Of a stretch of DNA of 64,000 bases, positions 25,984 to 36,500 are shown in pieces (the stretch's first letter is position 1; every line of letters begins with the position of its first letter). This DNA comes from Skermanella sp. TT6 (GTDB taxonomy: Bacteria > Pseudomonadota > Alphaproteobacteria > Azospirillales > Azospirillaceae): the NCBI RefSeq assembly GCF_016653635.2, contig NZ_CP067420.1, positions 3,755,501-3,819,500 on the forward strand, in the 5' to 3' direction. The notes beneath the pieces were generated by a model. The model was not told the DNA's origin. It saw nothing but the letters and a program-made list of their open reading frames with translations, and searched no databases. The position numbers and the translations under genes are program-made.

Positions 25984-28974
25984 ATGCGTCGCTTCGGTTG
26001 GGAGCGCTGGCTGATCTGTGGAGTGCTTGTCGCCGCAGCCACGGGCACCGGTTGGGTCGGCTACCAGGAGATGCGGACCTCCTGGTTGCAGGCGGGGGTT
26101 CTGACCAAGTACGGCGAGAGGCTCACCTACCAGGTCGAGCCGGGCGCCAGCACCCTGGTCAAGTATCCGACCCAGGGTCCCTACAACGAGCGGCTCGGCT
26201 ATACCGCGATCCCGAAGTCCATCGAGGCGCTCACCGGCAACGGCTTCCGGATCGAGCAGCAGGCGCGGACCTCGCCCGAACTGGCCGACTTCGTCGAGTA
26301 CGGCGGCTTCGCGGTCTTCCGGGAGAAGACCCGCGCCGGCCTGACCCTCAAGGACCGCAACGGGTCGATCCTCTACACGGCCCGCTATCCCGAGCGGGTC
26401 TACGACGATTTCGACTCCGTGCCGCCCCTGGTGGTCGGCACCCTGCTCTTCATCGAGAACCGGGAACTGCTCGACCCGACCTACCCCAAGCGGAACCCCG
26501 CGGTCGAGTGGGACCGCTTCGCCCTCGCCATCCTGGGGCTGCCGGCCCAGTGGCTCAATCCCGGCATGCGCATTCCCGGCGGCAGCACCCTGGCGACCCA
26601 GATCGAGAAGTACCGCCACTCGCCCGATGGCCAGACCTCGGGGGCGACCGAGAAGCTGCGCCAGATGGTCTCGGCCAGCGTGCGGGCCTATCTGGACGGC
26701 CAGGACACCACCTTCGCCCGCCGGCGCATCGTCGTCGATTACCTGAATTCCACGCCGCTGACCGCCCGCCTCGGCTTCGGCGAGGTCAACGGGCTGGGCG
26801 ACGGCCTGTGGGCCTGGTACGGCACCGACTTCAAGGACGCCAACGCGATCCTGAAGCAGACGCCCCGCAACGGCCTGGAACGGCTCCGCCAGGCGGAGAT
26901 CTACAAGCAGGTGCTGAGCCTGCTGCTGGCCCAGCGCCGGCCGACCCATTACCTGATCGCGGACCGCGCTTCCCTGAACGAGCTGGCCGACAGCCATCTG
27001 CGGCTGTTGGCATCCCAGGGGACGATCTCCGAGGACCTGCGCGACGCGGCGCTCGATATCAAGTTGCGCTTCCGGAACGACGCACCCCTTCCGCCGCCCG
27101 TTTCGTTCGTGGAACAGAAGGCGGCGAACGCGATCCGGACCCGGCTGCTCGGCATGCTGAACGTCCCCAGCCTGTACCAGCTCGACCGCTACGACCTGAC
27201 GGCGGAAACCAGCCTGGACGGCCCGACCCAGCAGCGCATGGTCGAGGTGCTGTCCAAGCTGAACGAGCCCGGCTTCATCGAGACGCTGGGGATGGCTGGC
27301 TTCCGCCTCCTGGATGCCGGCAAGAACGACCTGCACAAGGTGATCTACAGCGTCATGCTGTACGAGCGCGGCCCCAACGCCAACTATGTCCGCATCCAGG
27401 CCGACAACCTGGACCGGCCGCTCGACATCAACGAGGGCGCCAAGCTCGACCTGGGCTCGACCGCCAAGCTGCGCACGCTGATCACCTATCTGGAGATCAT
27501 TTCGGAACTGCATGGCCGCTACGGCCACCTGCCCCGCCAGCAGCTCCGCTCGGTATCCCTGGACGCGACCGACAACCTGACGCGCTGGGTCTCCACATAC
27601 CTGTCCGACGCTGCCGACCGCAGCCTCGCCACCCTGCTGGCGGCCGCCATGGAGCGGCGCTATTCCGCCAGCCCCGGCGAACGGTTCTTCACCGGCGGCG
27701 GCGTCCACAGCTTCGTCAATTTCGACGACAAGGACAACGGCTCGATCCCGACCGTGACCGAGTCGCTCCGCAGCTCCATCAACCTGCCCTTCATCCGCAT
27801 GATGCGGGACATCGTCCAGTACTATGTCGCCGAGGGCGCCGAGGAAGCCGGCGGGACGATCCTGACCGATCCGTCCAACCCGGCGCGCCAGGCCTACCTG
27901 GAGCAGTTCGCCGACAAGGAGGGCAGCCATTTCCTCAACCGGTTCTATACGGACTACCGCGGCAAGACGCCGGACGAGGCGCTGGCGCTCCTCGCGACGC
28001 GGGTCCGGCCGGTTCCGCACCGCCTCGCGACCGCCTTCCTGTCGGTGCGTCCCAAGGCCAGCCTCGCGGAATTCACCCGCTTCATGCGCGACCGCCTGCC
28101 CAAGAGCGAGCTGACCGACCAGGTGTTGGAACGGCTGTTCGACAAGTACGCCAAGGACAAGTGGATCCTGGCCGACCGGGGCTACATCACCGGGGTCCAC
28201 CCGCTCCAGCTCTGGCTGGTGGAGCATCTCCAGCACCATCCCGAGGCGAAGCGCAGCGAGGTGCTCCAGGCCAGCGCCGACGAGCGGCAGGAGACCTATG
28301 CCTGGCTGTTCAAGACCAGCCGCAAGCAGGCTCAGGACACCCGCATCCGCATCCTTCTCGAAGCCGAGGCGTTCCAGCGCATCCACAAGTCCTGGAAGCG
28401 GCTGGGCTATCCGTTCGACAGCCTGACCCCCTCCTACGCGACCGCGATCGGCAGCTCCGCCGACCGTCCCGGCGCGCTAGCCGACCTGATGGGAATCATC
28501 GTGTCCGACGGCATCCGGGTGCCGACGCTTCGGGTGGAGCGCCTTCATTTCGCGACCGGAACGCCTTACGAGGCGGTTCTCGGCTTCGACCAGAAGCCTG
28601 GCGAGCGGGTGCTGGCGCCGGAGATCACGGCGACCGTCCGGCGCGCCCTGCAGGACGTGGTGGAGAACGGCACGGCGCGCCGCGTGCGCGGCGCCTTCGC
28701 CGCCCCGGACGGCCAGGTGCTCCCCATCGGCGGCAAGACCGGCACCGGCGACCACCGCTACGCCGACCGGGTGATGGCCCGCACCGCGACCTTCGTCTTC
28801 TTCATCGGCGACCGCTTCTTCGGCACCATCACCGCCCACGTCGCCGGGCCGGAAGCCGCCCGCTACAAATTCACCAGCGCCCTGCCATCGCAGCTGCTGA
28901 AGTCCCTGGCGCCGGTGATCCAGCCGCTGATGGAGCGCCCGACCACGACGCAGACGGTCGATCGCAGCCAGTGA
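25984..28974 (+). CDS. transglycosylase/transpeptidase, class A penicillin-binding-protein-like
   Basis: This 996-aa protein has an N-terminal membrane anchor (about residues 8-28), then a GT51-like glycosyltransferase region with FIENRELLDP and IPGGSTLATQIEKYRH. A transpeptidase-like domain with all three motifs follows: SxxK in LGSTAKLRTL, SxN in RSSINLPF, and KTG in GGKTGTGDHRY. It would polymerise and cross-link peptidoglycan. The spacing is unusual: a long region separates the transpeptidase motifs, and the GT51 motif departs from the common EDxxFxxH. ATG 25984 follows GGGAAGG (25968-25974). TTG 25981 or TTG 25918 are weaker alternatives. Confidence 0.85.
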   Translation: MRRFGWERWLICGVLVAAATGTGWVGYQEMRTSWLQAGVLTKYGERLTYQVEPGASTLVKYPTQGPYNERLGYTAIPKSIEALTGNGFRIEQQARTSPELADFVEYGGFAVFREKTRAGLTLKDRNGSILYTARYPERVYDDFDSVPPLVVGTLLFIENRELLDPTYPKRNPAVEWDRFALAILGLPAQWLNPGMRIPGGSTLATQIEKYRHSPDGQTSGATEKLRQMVSASVRAYLDGQDTTFARRRIVVDYLNSTPLTARLGFGEVNGLGDGLWAWYGTDFKDANAILKQTPRNGLERLRQAEIYKQVLSLLLAQRRPTHYLIADRASLNELADSHLRLLASQGTISEDLRDAALDIKLRFRNDAPLPPPVSFVEQKAANAIRTRLLGMLNVPSLYQLDRYDLTAETSLDGPTQQRMVEVLSKLNEPGFIETLGMAGFRLLDAGKNDLHKVIYSVMLYERGPNANYVRIQADNLDRPLDINEGAKLDLGSTAKLRTLITYLEIISELHGRYGHLPRQQLRSVSLDATDNLTRWVSTYLSDAADRSLATLLAAAMERRYSASPGERFFTGGGVHSFVNFDDKDNGSIPTVTESLRSSINLPFIRMMRDIVQYYVAEGAEEAGGTILTDPSNPARQAYLEQFADKEGSHFLNRFYTDYRGKTPDEALALLATRVRPVPHRLATAFLSVRPKASLAEFTRFMRDRLPKSELTDQVLERLFDKYAKDKWILADRGYITGVHPLQLWLVEHLQHHPEAKRSEVLQASADERQETYAWLFKTSRKQAQDTRIRILLEAEAFQRIHKSWKRLGYPFDSLTPSYATAIGSSADRPGALADLMGIIVSDGIRVPTLRVERLHFATGTPYEAVLGFDQKPGERVLAPEITATVRRALQDVVENGTARRVRGAFAAPDGQVLPIGGKTGTGDHRYADRVMARTATFVFFIGDRFFGTITAHVAGPEAARYKFTSALPSQLLKSLAPVIQPLMERPTTTQTVDRSQ

Positions 28975-29615
28975 CTGGAAGACGGAGTCGCGGTCATACT
29001 CCGTACTTTCGAGTCGCCCGTCGGAATCTCCGACCGGCTGCGTCGGGAACAGCCGGCAATGGCGCATGCGCAGATCAAAACGTGCAGTGCATCGCGGCAA
29101 AAACATATCTCCGCACGAGAAATCATGCAGTGATATGCTCCTTCTCACAGTACTCTGATAATCAACATAGCTAAGTACATAGAAACGTCGTCCTCATATG
29201 GACTCAATGGCTGGCCGGGTATAGCAGTCTTCTAGGACATCTGCTGATTTCGCTAAATCTGTAGCATACTAAGGAAGACAGATGATTGCTCTAGATTCAC
29301 TGGTCAGTGAATTTGACCCCAATCAGCAAGACGCGGCGACACTTCTCGCTCTCGGCCGCTCCGGGCGGGACAAGCTTTCATGACACGCGTCCGAGCGTGA
29401 ACTCCTGACAGCCGAGCCATGATCTAGCGGACATGCCGAACCTCTACGACAGCGCCGAACAACGCCCCGGCACTCTGGGGACGTGACGCCGCGGCAAGTC
29501 CCGCCTCACCACACGCTTGTCCCCGTGCCCGGCCGCTCCCTCCCGGGCGCGCAGCCCCTGCCATGCCCTTGCGGACGCGTGTCAAGGCAGCAGGGTTGCC
29601 GAAAGATCGTCGTCG
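28975..29615. other. AT-richer intergenic stretch upstream of the large secreted protein
   Basis: These 641 bp have clearly lower GC than the neighbours between about 29090 and 29320. They include the palindrome ATTCACTG-gt-CAGTGAAT (29295-29312) and a possible 33-codon ORF at 29282. The region probably holds the promoter of the 29616 gene and may mark the edge of acquired DNA. No RNA gene is recognisable. Confidence 0.5.
29282..29383 (+). CDS. possible 33-aa ORF
   Basis: ATG 29282 follows AAGGAAG with 6-7 bp spacing and opens a frame of 33 codons starting MIALDSLVSEFDPNQQD and ending RDKLS. The product is acidic at the start and has no known family. The palindrome at 29295-29312 lies inside its early codons, so the stretch may be regulatory rather than coding. 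Evidence is a ribosome site and an open frame only. Confidence 0.25.
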   Translation: MIALDSLVSEFDPNQQDAATLLALGRSGRDKLS

Positions 29616-32600
29616 ATGCGCCACCTGATCGTCTGGATAGCGTCTTGCCTGTTCATGCCGGCAGCCGGCATCTCACACGCCGGCGCGGCGGCCACGAACC
29701 CGGCTTGCAATAGCAGCACACCCCAATTCGCCATCTATCCCAGCACCGCGAACTTCTGCGGAGGCTTGGGGGAAGGCATCACCGGCGTGCAGTGCGTGAC
29801 CGACGGCTCCGTCTATAGCGCCGAGGACTTGCTGACGAAGCTGACCATACCGCTGTACTGCTGCACGACACCCATCCTGGACCAGATCCAACTGAACGGG
29901 TGCGCGAACGGCCAGGATGCTCTGACCAACCCGCTCGTCGGGCCCGTGATGCTCGCCGAGGAGTTCGACACGGGCACATTCACGGTCACGTCGTCGAACA
30001 TCGTGCTGGCCCAGTCCTTCATCGGTCCCTCCGTGCAGTTGGCGCTGACGGCGGCAGCCGGCGAGCAGCAACCGGCCTTCGTGACCCTGGACCGGGTTTT
30101 CATGGAGAATACCGGCGCTACCGGATCCCTGAGCACGATCACATTCTCGGCCAATCCCCAAGCCACGGTATCGATCTATCAGAGCGATGTTTCAAACATC
30201 GAAATAGCGCCTCTGAACAATGGGGAGCCGGCGAGCCTCTCGGCCCTGTGCCTGAATATACAATACTCTACCGTCACCAATCTCACTCTCAATTCCTACA
30301 ATACCGCTTCTGGTGTAAGTTCATGCAGCGCTCCCTATCAAGCGGCTAACTTCTCTCCGAAGACGATCAGCTTTTCCAATTCGACTTTCCAGAATTTCAT
30401 CTACAACGAGGTCGGCTCGGCCGTGATGAAGTCCGATGTCGATCTCGTGGACTTTTCCGGATCGACGCTGGATCAGACATCGCTCGGCAGCTTCCTGAGC
30501 TATCTGAATCAACTCAGGGGCGGGGCGGTCATTTCAGCCAAGTTCGATGACGCCGACCTCGCCGGCCTGGACCTCGGAGCGATCCTCGACCTGCCGAGCC
30601 AGGGAATACCCTTCACCATCTCCGGCGCCACGCTCAGCCAGGCGGATCTGTCCTGCACGGGCGTACCCTGCGAGCCCGCGATCGGCAAGGCCCAACTGAC
30701 CGGCGTGAACCTGACCGGAGCCAATCTCGCGAGCCAGGACCTCAGCGGCGCCAACTTGAGCAATGCCATTCTCGGCGCCATGGACCTGAGCACCAACATC
30801 CTGTCGTCGACGTACTCGGGCGTCGATCTCAGCGGTGTCGATCTGACCCAGGTGACGCTTCCAGCCGAGCTTGCGAACGTCAACCTGAGCGGTGCCGTTC
30901 TGACCGGGCTCGACCTTTCCAAGGCCGATCTGACCGGAGCCAACCTGAGCAACACCAACTTGGCGAGTACGACGAACACGAAGCTCCCGACCAAGCTCAC
31001 GAACGTCGACTTCACCGGCGCCGACCTGTCGGGGCTCGATCTTTCCCAGGCCACGCTGACCGGAGCCAACCTGAGCAACACCACCTTGACGAGTGCGACG
31101 AACACGAAGCTGCCGGTCGATCTCACGAACGTCAATTTCACCGGCGCCGACCTGTCGGGACTGGCTCTCTACGGCTACACGCTGACCGGCGCCACCCTCG
31201 AAGGCACGAACCTGACCGGTGCGACGCTCATGGACCCCGGCCAGCCGTCGGCACCTCTCGGCTATCTGCAAGGGATAGCCGGTAACTCGCTCGCATCCGC
31301 CAATCTTTCGAACGTGGTGCTGAACTCGGTCGACCTGTCGTCCTTCACCCTGACAGGCGCCAACCTGACCGGCGCCGACCTGTCGAACAGCATCCTTCCG
31401 CCGGACCTGAGCGACGTGACCCTGTCGCAGACCCTCATGGGCAATGTTTCCTGGGCGGCGGGACAGCAGCAACTCAGCCTGACGGGCGCCACCCTCAAAA
31501 CCCTCGACCTGACCACGGCGGCCATGCCGAGCATGGTGGACCTGACCAACACGATCGTCGACGGCGTGACCTTCCAGGGCCTCGAACTCTGCAACGTCAA
31601 CCTGGCCGGAATGACCGCGACCGGCACCGATTTCTCCGAGACGGTGATCCAGAACGCCTTCTTCGCCGGGGCGACCTTCGACTCTCAGTCCACATTCGAG
31701 AACGCCAACATCATAGTGGCCCCCGACGCCGGCACGACCGCCACCTGCACCGCTTCCGGCTCCACCACAGGCGCCGGCGCTGCGCAGAACACCTTCTCGA
31801 AGCGGGACCGTCGCAAGCGCCGTCCCCCGGCGGCTGCCGACCACCGGAGCGCCGAGCGGCAAGGTCGGGAGAAACCGGCCGGCAAGCTGACGTCGGCGTC
31901 CTCGGCCCAGGGTCCATGCACAGGCGTCGGCGGCGGCGCCCCGTGGGACGGTTCGAACCAGACGACGCCGCCAACGCCCTTCGAGGGAACCGCTTTCCTG
32001 GGCACCAACCTGGATTATGCCAGTTTCGCGCCGTCCGACGGCACCACCGGCGTGAATTTCGCCTCGGTCGTGCTGTCCAACGACGTCGTCGTCGCGTCCG
32101 TGCAGGGAACCGACTTCGGCCCGGCGCCGAACTTCAACTCCGCCTGCCTGGATTATGTCCAGTTCGACGACAATGATTTCGCGGGCGCCAGCTTCGACAG
32201 CGCCCTTCTGGTGGGCGCCGGCCTCGGCAATTCATCCCTGGTCGGCGCCTCCTTCTCCGCCGCGACGATCGCCGGCACGAACTTCCTGAACTCCGACCTG
32301 AGCAACGCGAGTTTCGGCACGGCCGCCATTTCCGCGAACACCTACGCCAACGACTCCCAGTTGACGAACTTCACCTGCGCCATGATGGGCGGTGCCGACT
32401 TGTCCCAGGCCATCTTCCTGACGTCCGGGACCGCCCCCAACTCGGTCGACCTGACGAATGCCCTCCTGCTCCCGCAGGCGAGCTACCAGATCGGCCAGCA
32501 AACGCTGACCACCTGCTGCCCCGTCGCCGGCGAGGTGGGCGAATATACCTGCGGGTATGTTCAGGATGGGTACAACAGTTACGGCCTGACGACCTACGGC

Positions 32601-33488
32601 TTGACGCAGCTTCCCAACGACACGTCCGGCATCGCGGGTACCTGTCCCAACGGAGGTGCCAGCCCCTGCGGAGCGGCGACATCGACGGGGTGGCTGATCG
32701 GCACCAGCGTTCCCTGGTCGCGCTCCGGCTGCAACATGCCGTCGGTGTCTCCGCTGACCTGCTCCTCAAGCGGAACGGTCACGGTGACCGACGAGAACCT
32801 GCTCGCCTGCCTGGACAAGGCGAACGGCCTGGCGCCGGGAACCCAACTGACCCAGGCACAGGTCGCGGCGACCCAGAGCATCGATTGTCCCGGAATGGGC
32901 ATCGCGTCCCTGGACGGACTCGCCGCCTTCACGAACCTCTCCGCCCTGAACGTGAGCGACAATCACATCACCGGGATTCCGGATCTGTCGGCCCTGACGT
33001 CGCTGACGACCCTGAACATCGATGGCAATCGGCTGACGAGCATCGAGGCGTCCGACCTTCCGCCGACGCTTCTGACGCTGAGCGCGTCGGACAACCAGAT
33101 CACCCAGGTCACCCTGACCGGCCTGGATGCCCTGACCATGCTGAACCTGTCGGGCAACCAGATCGAGGGCATCTCGCTCCTCTTCCAGTTCAACCTCGTT
33201 TCCCTGGATCTCTCCACCAACCAGTTGCAGTCGCTGAACCTCGCCGCCGGGTCCCCCTGGAGCCTCGCCTCGGTCAACCTGTCGTTCAACCAGCTGACCA
33301 GCATCGGGTCGGTCGCGGCGCTCTATGACGACGGCCAGGGCGCGCTGACGGTCCTCAACCTTTCCGGCAACCCCAACTTCAACTGCACCTCCCTGGATAT
33401 ACCCAGCAGTTCGGCCCTTTGTACAGGATCCGGCTGCGGCAATCAGAGCGCGCCGACCTGCGAGTCACCGTCGCCGCAGACCGAATAG
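29616..33488 (+). CDS. large secreted pentapeptide-repeat and leucine-rich-repeat protein
   Basis: This 1290-aa protein starts with a signal peptide (MRHLIVWIASCLFMPAAG, cleavage near SHAGA). Residues about 300-700 and 780-920 are tandem pentapeptides such as LTGANLSNTNL and FTGADLSGLDL, predicting a long beta-helix. A 42-residue unit recurs at residues 439 and 481. Residues about 727-760 are a sharply basic insert (KRDRRKRRPP). Residues about 1095-1245 are leucine-rich repeats (LNVSDNHITGIPDLSALTSL). Many Cys residues suggest disulfides. ATG 29616 is chosen because the signal peptide starts there. No function is known. The next gene, 92 bp downstream, encodes an equally unusual protein. Confidence 0.85.
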   Translation: MRHLIVWIASCLFMPAAGISHAGAAATNPACNSSTPQFAIYPSTANFCGGLGEGITGVQCVTDGSVYSAEDLLTKLTIPLYCCTTPILDQIQLNGCANGQDALTNPLVGPVMLAEEFDTGTFTVTSSNIVLAQSFIGPSVQLALTAAAGEQQPAFVTLDRVFMENTGATGSLSTITFSANPQATVSIYQSDVSNIEIAPLNNGEPASLSALCLNIQYSTVTNLTLNSYNTASGVSSCSAPYQAANFSPKTISFSNSTFQNFIYNEVGSAVMKSDVDLVDFSGSTLDQTSLGSFLSYLNQLRGGAVISAKFDDADLAGLDLGAILDLPSQGIPFTISGATLSQADLSCTGVPCEPAIGKAQLTGVNLTGANLASQDLSGANLSNAILGAMDLSTNILSSTYSGVDLSGVDLTQVTLPAELANVNLSGAVLTGLDLSKADLTGANLSNTNLASTTNTKLPTKLTNVDFTGADLSGLDLSQATLTGANLSNTTLTSATNTKLPVDLTNVNFTGADLSGLALYGYTLTGATLEGTNLTGATLMDPGQPSAPLGYLQGIAGNSLASANLSNVVLNSVDLSSFTLTGANLTGADLSNSILPPDLSDVTLSQTLMGNVSWAAGQQQLSLTGATLKTLDLTTAAMPSMVDLTNTIVDGVTFQGLELCNVNLAGMTATGTDFSETVIQNAFFAGATFDSQSTFENANIIVAPDAGTTATCTASGSTTGAGAAQNTFSKRDRRKRRPPAAADHRSAERQGREKPAGKLTSASSAQGPCTGVGGGAPWDGSNQTTPPTPFEGTAFLGTNLDYASFAPSDGTTGVNFASVVLSNDVVVASVQGTDFGPAPNFNSACLDYVQFDDNDFAGASFDSALLVGAGLGNSSLVGASFSAATIAGTNFLNSDLSNASFGTAAISANTYANDSQLTNFTCAMMGGADLSQAIFLTSGTAPNSVDLTNALLLPQASYQIGQQTLTTCCPVAGEVGEYTCGYVQDGYNSYGLTTYGLTQLPNDTSGIAGTCPNGGASPCGAATSTGWLIGTSVPWSRSGCNMPSVSPLTCSSSGTVTVTDENLLACLDKANGLAPGTQLTQAQVAATQSIDCPGMGIASLDGLAAFTNLSALNVSDNHITGIPDLSALTSLTTLNIDGNRLTSIEASDLPPTLLTLSASDNQITQVTLTGLDALTMLNLSGNQIEGISLLFQFNLVSLDLSTNQLQSLNLAAGSPWSLASVNLSFNQLTSIGSVAALYDDGQGALTVLNLSGNPNFNCTSLDIPSSSALCTGSGCGNQSAPTCESPSPQTE
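30931..31182 (+). repeat. 126-bp tandem repeat within the pentapeptide gene
   Basis: The sequence tgaccggagccaacctgag occurs at 30931 and again at 31057, exactly 126 bp apart. The stretch between stays similar into the following unit, including the shared NTKLP protein segment. The repeat encodes 42 residues, about two turns of a pentapeptide beta-helix, and points to growth by in-frame duplication. Confidence 0.75.
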
Positions 33489-33580
33489 TTCATCGTTCCT
33501 TCCATCCCCTCCCCTCCAGCGGCCGGCATCGCACTCCAACGGTCCGGAAGCGTCACACCCCTTGCAGGAGTGATCAGATC

Positions 33581-36500
33581 ATGACGACCATCCAGTTTCA
33601 CGCCGACCTGACGGATCTGCCGGCCGACCGCCGTTACGCGGTATCCTATGGCGGAATGTTCCATGCCCTGGTTCCCCATACCGCCGAATCGCGCGCCGCC
33701 CTGCTCGCCGCGGAACCGGAATGGGGAGCCGGCATCGACCGCCTGTCCCATTACACGCCGACTCCGATCGACCGGCCGCCGGCCCGCAGGGTGGCCCGGC
33801 GTGCGACGGTCGGATTCTTCGACGCGGAGAGCGGCGCGTGGACGATCCGCCGCACGGCGCTGATCACCCGCCGGGACGCCAACGTCCGGATCGATTACCT
33901 GACGACCCTGTGGACCTATCTCTGCCATCATCCCGACATGGTCGCTATCCCGTCCGATGGCGGCTCCGACGCGGACGAGGCCCAGATCTCAGCATACGCA
34001 GCCGTCCAGGCGCTCGAGACCGATCCCACGGTGCTCACCGCCCTGAACACCCTGGTCGTGTCGTTCTCCGCGTTGAGCGAGGACGATCAATGGCTGGACG
34101 GAACCGCCGTCCAGTTCTCGTCCTCCGCGACGCCGGTCACGCCGAGCGTGCCGAATGTCTGGGACACGTCGAGCAGCGGCGGCAATCCGTCGGTCATGGA
34201 CGCCGCCACGGCGGCCGTCCAGGCGCTGACCCTGGCAGCCCAGAACTCGACCGCTCTCAATGGTTCGCTCTACACCATCAACTATGCGGCCGCGGTCAGC
34301 AACGCCACCGCATCGGCATCGACCGGCGCGGTGGAGGATTTCGCCGGCGGCGCCACCCTCGCGGACTCCACCACCTCCGCCGGCTCCTCCACGATCGTGT
34401 CGCCGATGGGTCCGATGGACGGCGTGACGGTGACGCCGGTCTTGTCGGTCGTCGACGGCGTCTTGACGCTGTCGGTGTCGTTCTCCAACACGATGCTGCG
34501 CTGGCTCGGGCTGGACATCCTGCCGGTCAATGCCGACGGAAGCCTCGGCGCATCGGTCTGGCCGTCGTCCACCGTGGCGCTGTGCCCGCCCTGCGATTCG
34601 ACCCTGGGCTTCGCCGACACGGACGAACCGGGAATGATGCAGGTCGCGTCGGTTGCACTGGGCACCGACGCCATCGGAGCGGCGATCTACACGGACAGCC
34701 TGGGCATGGCCGGGACCTTCACGAACGCCACGGCCTTCATCGGCGGGGCCGCCATGACGGCCATCTTCAACCTGATGATCCCGGCGATCTTCCTCGCCGC
34801 GGCGGTAGAGGAAATCGGAGAAGAGACCATCGAGTTAAACGTGGAGTCGATGTCGGAGTCCCTGATCGACTTCGTCAAGGAGCAGTTGCCCGAACTGGTG
34901 GACGGCGACCTGAGCCTCGACGCCGATACGGTCGAAAGCCTGGCGGAGTCCTTCGCAAGCGAGCTGGCCGTCGGGACTTCGGACGCCTTCGCCGCGATCG
35001 CCACATGGCTGGGAGAGGAGATCACGGGCGAGGAACTGCTGGAGGCGATCCCGTTCGTCGGGTGGGGGCTGGCGGCGCTGGCCGTGGTCTCGGACTTGGC
35101 CGCCCTCTGTGCGACCATCACCTCCATCGGCTCGGCACAGCAGGAGATCGTCACGTCGGCAACCTACTCGGGAAGCCTTGCGCTGACCGTGACGGTCCCG
35201 GACCCGGTGCCGTTCTGCCCCGACGGAGCGACCTGGACGCTTCAGGTCATCGGCCAGTATGACGGGCCATCGGCCGGGGCGAACGCCAACAGGCAGTTCC
35301 AGACCTGGACCTTCCCCGACATCGACCTGACCCAGGATGACAATACCGTATCGGTCACACTGTCGAACATCCTGGCCGACGGCTCGACCGTCTGCTTCCT
35401 GGTCAAGCTGCTGCCCGTGGCGCCGTCCCTGACGAGTTGGACCTCCGCGATGGGCACCACGACGGCGTACCAACTGCTGCCGGCCAACCTGACGGCGAAC
35501 TCGTCCCTCTCCGTAACGCTGACGGACCTGCCGGTCCCGATCACGTCGAGCCTGACCTATTCGTTTCAGTCTCGGCTTTGCTATACGGACCCGGGTTACC
35601 AGTGGAACGACACGGTCGCGGCGCTGGGCGCCACCTTCAACCCGAGTTCGGGATACGACGCGGGCGATATCAGCCAGCTTCTGGCGCTGGAACTGAATGC
35701 CGCCAGTCACTGCTTGACCCTGGGGTGGCGATCGGCCGGGACCGGGCTGACGGACGAGCGGGGGTCGACCGTATCGGGCCAGATCATCGCCTTCGCCCTG
35801 CTGTCCGACGCGACCCAGGATACCGTCACGCTGCAACTCCCGGCCAACGGGCTCAGCACCATGGGCTCGACGATCGCGGGGCCGACGGGAACCGGCCCCC
35901 AGGCCGGTAGCGCTCCGGGCTATGTGATCGACGCCACCCCGCTGGGGGCGGACGAGGAGGATGCTCCCGGCTACCACGCGCGCCAAGTAGGGGCCTTGGG
36001 GGATCAGAACGCCTTCGCCTCGCTGCCGTCGCCGGGCAACGCCACGCCGCCAAGCTGGGGGCGGGTGCCCGCCGCCGGAGCCGAGATCCAGGCGCTGAGC
36101 GGCAACATCGCCGATGCCGCGATCCATCCCAGCGGGCATGTCGTCGCCGTCAACAGCACCAACGGCAACCTCTTCATCCTGCCTGCACCGGCCTCGGCCG
36201 GCACGACCCAGGCAGACGCCCCGGTGGCCCGGCTGAACGCCGGACATGCCACGGGCGACGACGGAGTCCTGCGCGTCGGCCTGCTGGCGAACCCGCTTGC
36301 GGTCACGGTCAGTTCCGACGGCATCATCTTCGTCCTGGAACTGGGCAGTTCGACGACCACCACGCCGAGGCTCCAGGCCTTCTCGATCACGGGCCAGCCC
36401 AGCCAGATGTTCAACGGCGGCGCGCCAGGCACCACCTCGGCCACCCTGGAGTTGCCGCCCGGCGCCCACTACTTCGACATCGCGGTGGTCGGAGACGCCC

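Noticed and set aside
25897-28386. 829-codon open frame on the minus strand
   Set aside because: It lies wholly opposite the PBP-like gene, whose SxxK, SxN and KTG motifs are clear. Long antisense frames are common at this GC content.
30534-31862. 442-codon minus-strand frame
   Set aside because: It is antisense to the pentapeptide gene. Its repetitive character mirrors the repeats on the coding strand.
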